Source of the DNA: Candidatus Omnitrophota bacterium
GTDB taxonomy: Bacteria > Omnitrophota > Gorgyraeia > Zapsychrales > Fredricksoniimonadaceae
Assembly (NCBI GenBank): GCA_017987425.1
Contig: JAGNTT010000034.1
Location: 1-14,288, forward strand
Direction: 5' to 3'
DNA length: 14,288 nt
Shown here: one piece after another, positions 13,398 through 14,288 of the stretch
Layout of the letters: every line of letters begins with the position of its first letter
Position numbering within the stretch: the first letter of the stretch is position 1
Translations under genes and position numbers: made by a program
Notes under the pieces: generated by a model
Database searches by the model: none
What the model was told of the DNA's origin: nothing
Seen by the model: only the letters and a program-made list of their open reading frames with translations

Positions 13398-14288
13398 CGT
13401 ATTCCTTTAAATATTGTTCAAGAAGACGGGCGCCGTTGTAGAGCGTTTTGATTTCGGCGTATTCATCGTTCGCGTGCATGGTGCCGCGCGCGCCCCAGCC
13501 GGTTGAGAAAGCCGGAATGCCGTATTCCTGAAAAAATGTAATGACGGTAGCACCCTGGCTGCCTTTCAACGTCGCTTTGATTCCCATTTTCTTGGCGACA
13601 TCGACGTAAGTCTTCACAAAAGGATGTTTGGCATCAATCTCATACGGCAGCTGGCTGTCATCGATGATGACCTTATAGTTCTTCGTTTCCTTTTCGATGA
13701 TTTCTTTCATCTGTTTCAGGACGCCGTCGGCCGTCATGTCGGGAAGATAACGGATATCCACGGAAAATTCGCAGAAGTCCGCCACCATATTGACCTTGTC
13801 GCCGCCCTTGATCGTTCCGATGTTGACTGTGGGCGGAACGAGCAGCGGATGTTTGCGGCATTTAAATTTGTGTTTTTTGAGACGGTCGATGATGCGCGCT
13901 GAAATTTCAATCGCGCTCACACCAAGCCAATTGTAGGCCCCGTGCGCTTTTCTTCCGAATACCTGCACGCGTGTATGAAACAATCCCTTTTGAGCAACGA
14001 TTGTATCGAAATCTTCTGAATCAGTAATCAGCGCGACCTTCGGCTTTAGAACTCGCTCTTCCAAAAGCGGACGGATACCGGCGTGACTTCCAGTCTCTTC
14101 GTCGACGGTCGCGGCAAAAACAATATCGCGCTTGAGCTTCACACCGTCTTCCACCAGGGATCGCAACACTTCCATACCCACCGCGCAATTGCCTTTGTCA
14201 TCGCTTGCCCCGCGTCCGTAAATGCGGCCGCCCTTGACCTCGCCGCCGATCGGATCAAACTTCCATCCTGTCCCGAAAGGAACGGTGT
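13384..14288 (-). CDS. M20-family peptidase (ArgE/DapE/CPG2-like), 5'-truncated by window edge
   Basis: The frame is open from the right edge, so the ATG at 14181 is internal. The extra upstream part reads ...TVPFGTGWKFDPIGGE and then GRIYGRGASDDKGNCAVGM, the hallmark M20 segment with the metal-bridging Asp in ASDDKG. Further ligands and the catalytic base follow: the double Glu in VDEETGSHAG, Asp in ITDSEDFD, and the C-terminal His in GTMHANDEYAE. The middle third (HGAYNWLGVSAIE onward) is the dimerisation lid, with its conserved His-Gly. Only the N-terminal HxD ligand pair lies outside the window. These di-zinc enzymes hydrolyse small amide or peptide bonds (acetylornithine, succinyl-diaminopimelate or dipeptides); the substrate cannot be decided here. 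It overlaps the DUF3108-like gene by 14 nt. Confidence 0.93.
   Translation of the reverse strand, partial: TVPFGTGWKFDPIGGEVKGGRIYGRGASDDKGNCAVGMEVLRSLVEDGVKLKRDIVFAATVDEETGSHAGIRPLLEERVLKPKVALITDSEDFDTIVAQKGLFHTRVQVFGRKAHGAYNWLGVSAIEISARIIDRLKKHKFKCRKHPLLVPPTVNIGTIKGGDKVNMVADFCEFSVDIRYLPDMTADGVLKQMKEIIEKETKNYKVIIDDSQLPYEIDAKHPFVKTYVDVAKKMGIKATLKGSQGATVITFFQEYGIPAFSTGWGARGTMHANDEYAEIKTLYNGARLLEQYLKEYDAIA

Overview
This is a compact bacterial chromosomal segment of roughly balanced GC content, with almost every gene on the minus strand and very short spacers. It is a housekeeping region: translation (argS, rpmB, rsfS), DNA repair (recJ), the last two steps of tryptophan synthesis (trpB, trpA), three metallopeptidases, an RNA methyltransferase and a Nudix hydrolase, plus a few small or exported proteins I cannot name. 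Signal peptides and a DUF3108-type exported protein suggest a Gram-negative-type envelope. The mix is reminiscent of candidate phyla such as Omnitrophota, but that is a low-confidence impression. I see no defence island, prophage, transposase gene, CRISPR array, tRNA or rRNA.

Layout, read in the direction of transcription from the right edge. First cluster (minus): a 5'-truncated M20 peptidase (14288-13384), an exported DUF3108-like protein (13397-12705), trpB, trpA and an M16 zinc peptidase (10592-9321). A good sigma70-type promoter at 9297-9269 then starts a second unit: a 57-residue basic protein (9219-9046), rsfS (probably from an ATT start at 8959), argS and recJ. It ends at a bidirectional terminator (4991-5024). 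The lone plus-strand gene, rpmB (4742-4969), is convergent with recJ and has its own promoter (4642-4671).

The third minus-strand unit starts from an extended -10 promoter (4454-4446). It runs pepF-like M3 peptidase, Nudix hydrolase, SpoU/TrmH-family methyltransferase, a 111-aa exported protein, a 97-aa unknown protein, a 250-aa nucleotidyltransferase-fold protein, and the first 48 codons of an exported protein cut by the left edge. Several of these genes overlap by 1-17 nt, which suggests translational coupling.

The most interesting content is in the spacers. (1) Two inverted heptamer-repeat elements (6731-6811 and 12648-12713) share one design but have different heptad sequences; each lies between a stop codon and the next start codon. 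(2) The pepF/rpmB divergent spacer holds a composite structured element. Its two outer hairpins have identical geometry (12-bp stem, 19-nt loop) and differ by pair-preserving changes, and they flank two short stems rich in tandem G.A pairs. (3) A 61-bp palindromic element separates trpB from trpA. (4) The rsfS leader pairs an ATT start codon with a strong Shine-Dalgarno sequence buried in a hairpin. I do not see evidence for a new multi-gene system.
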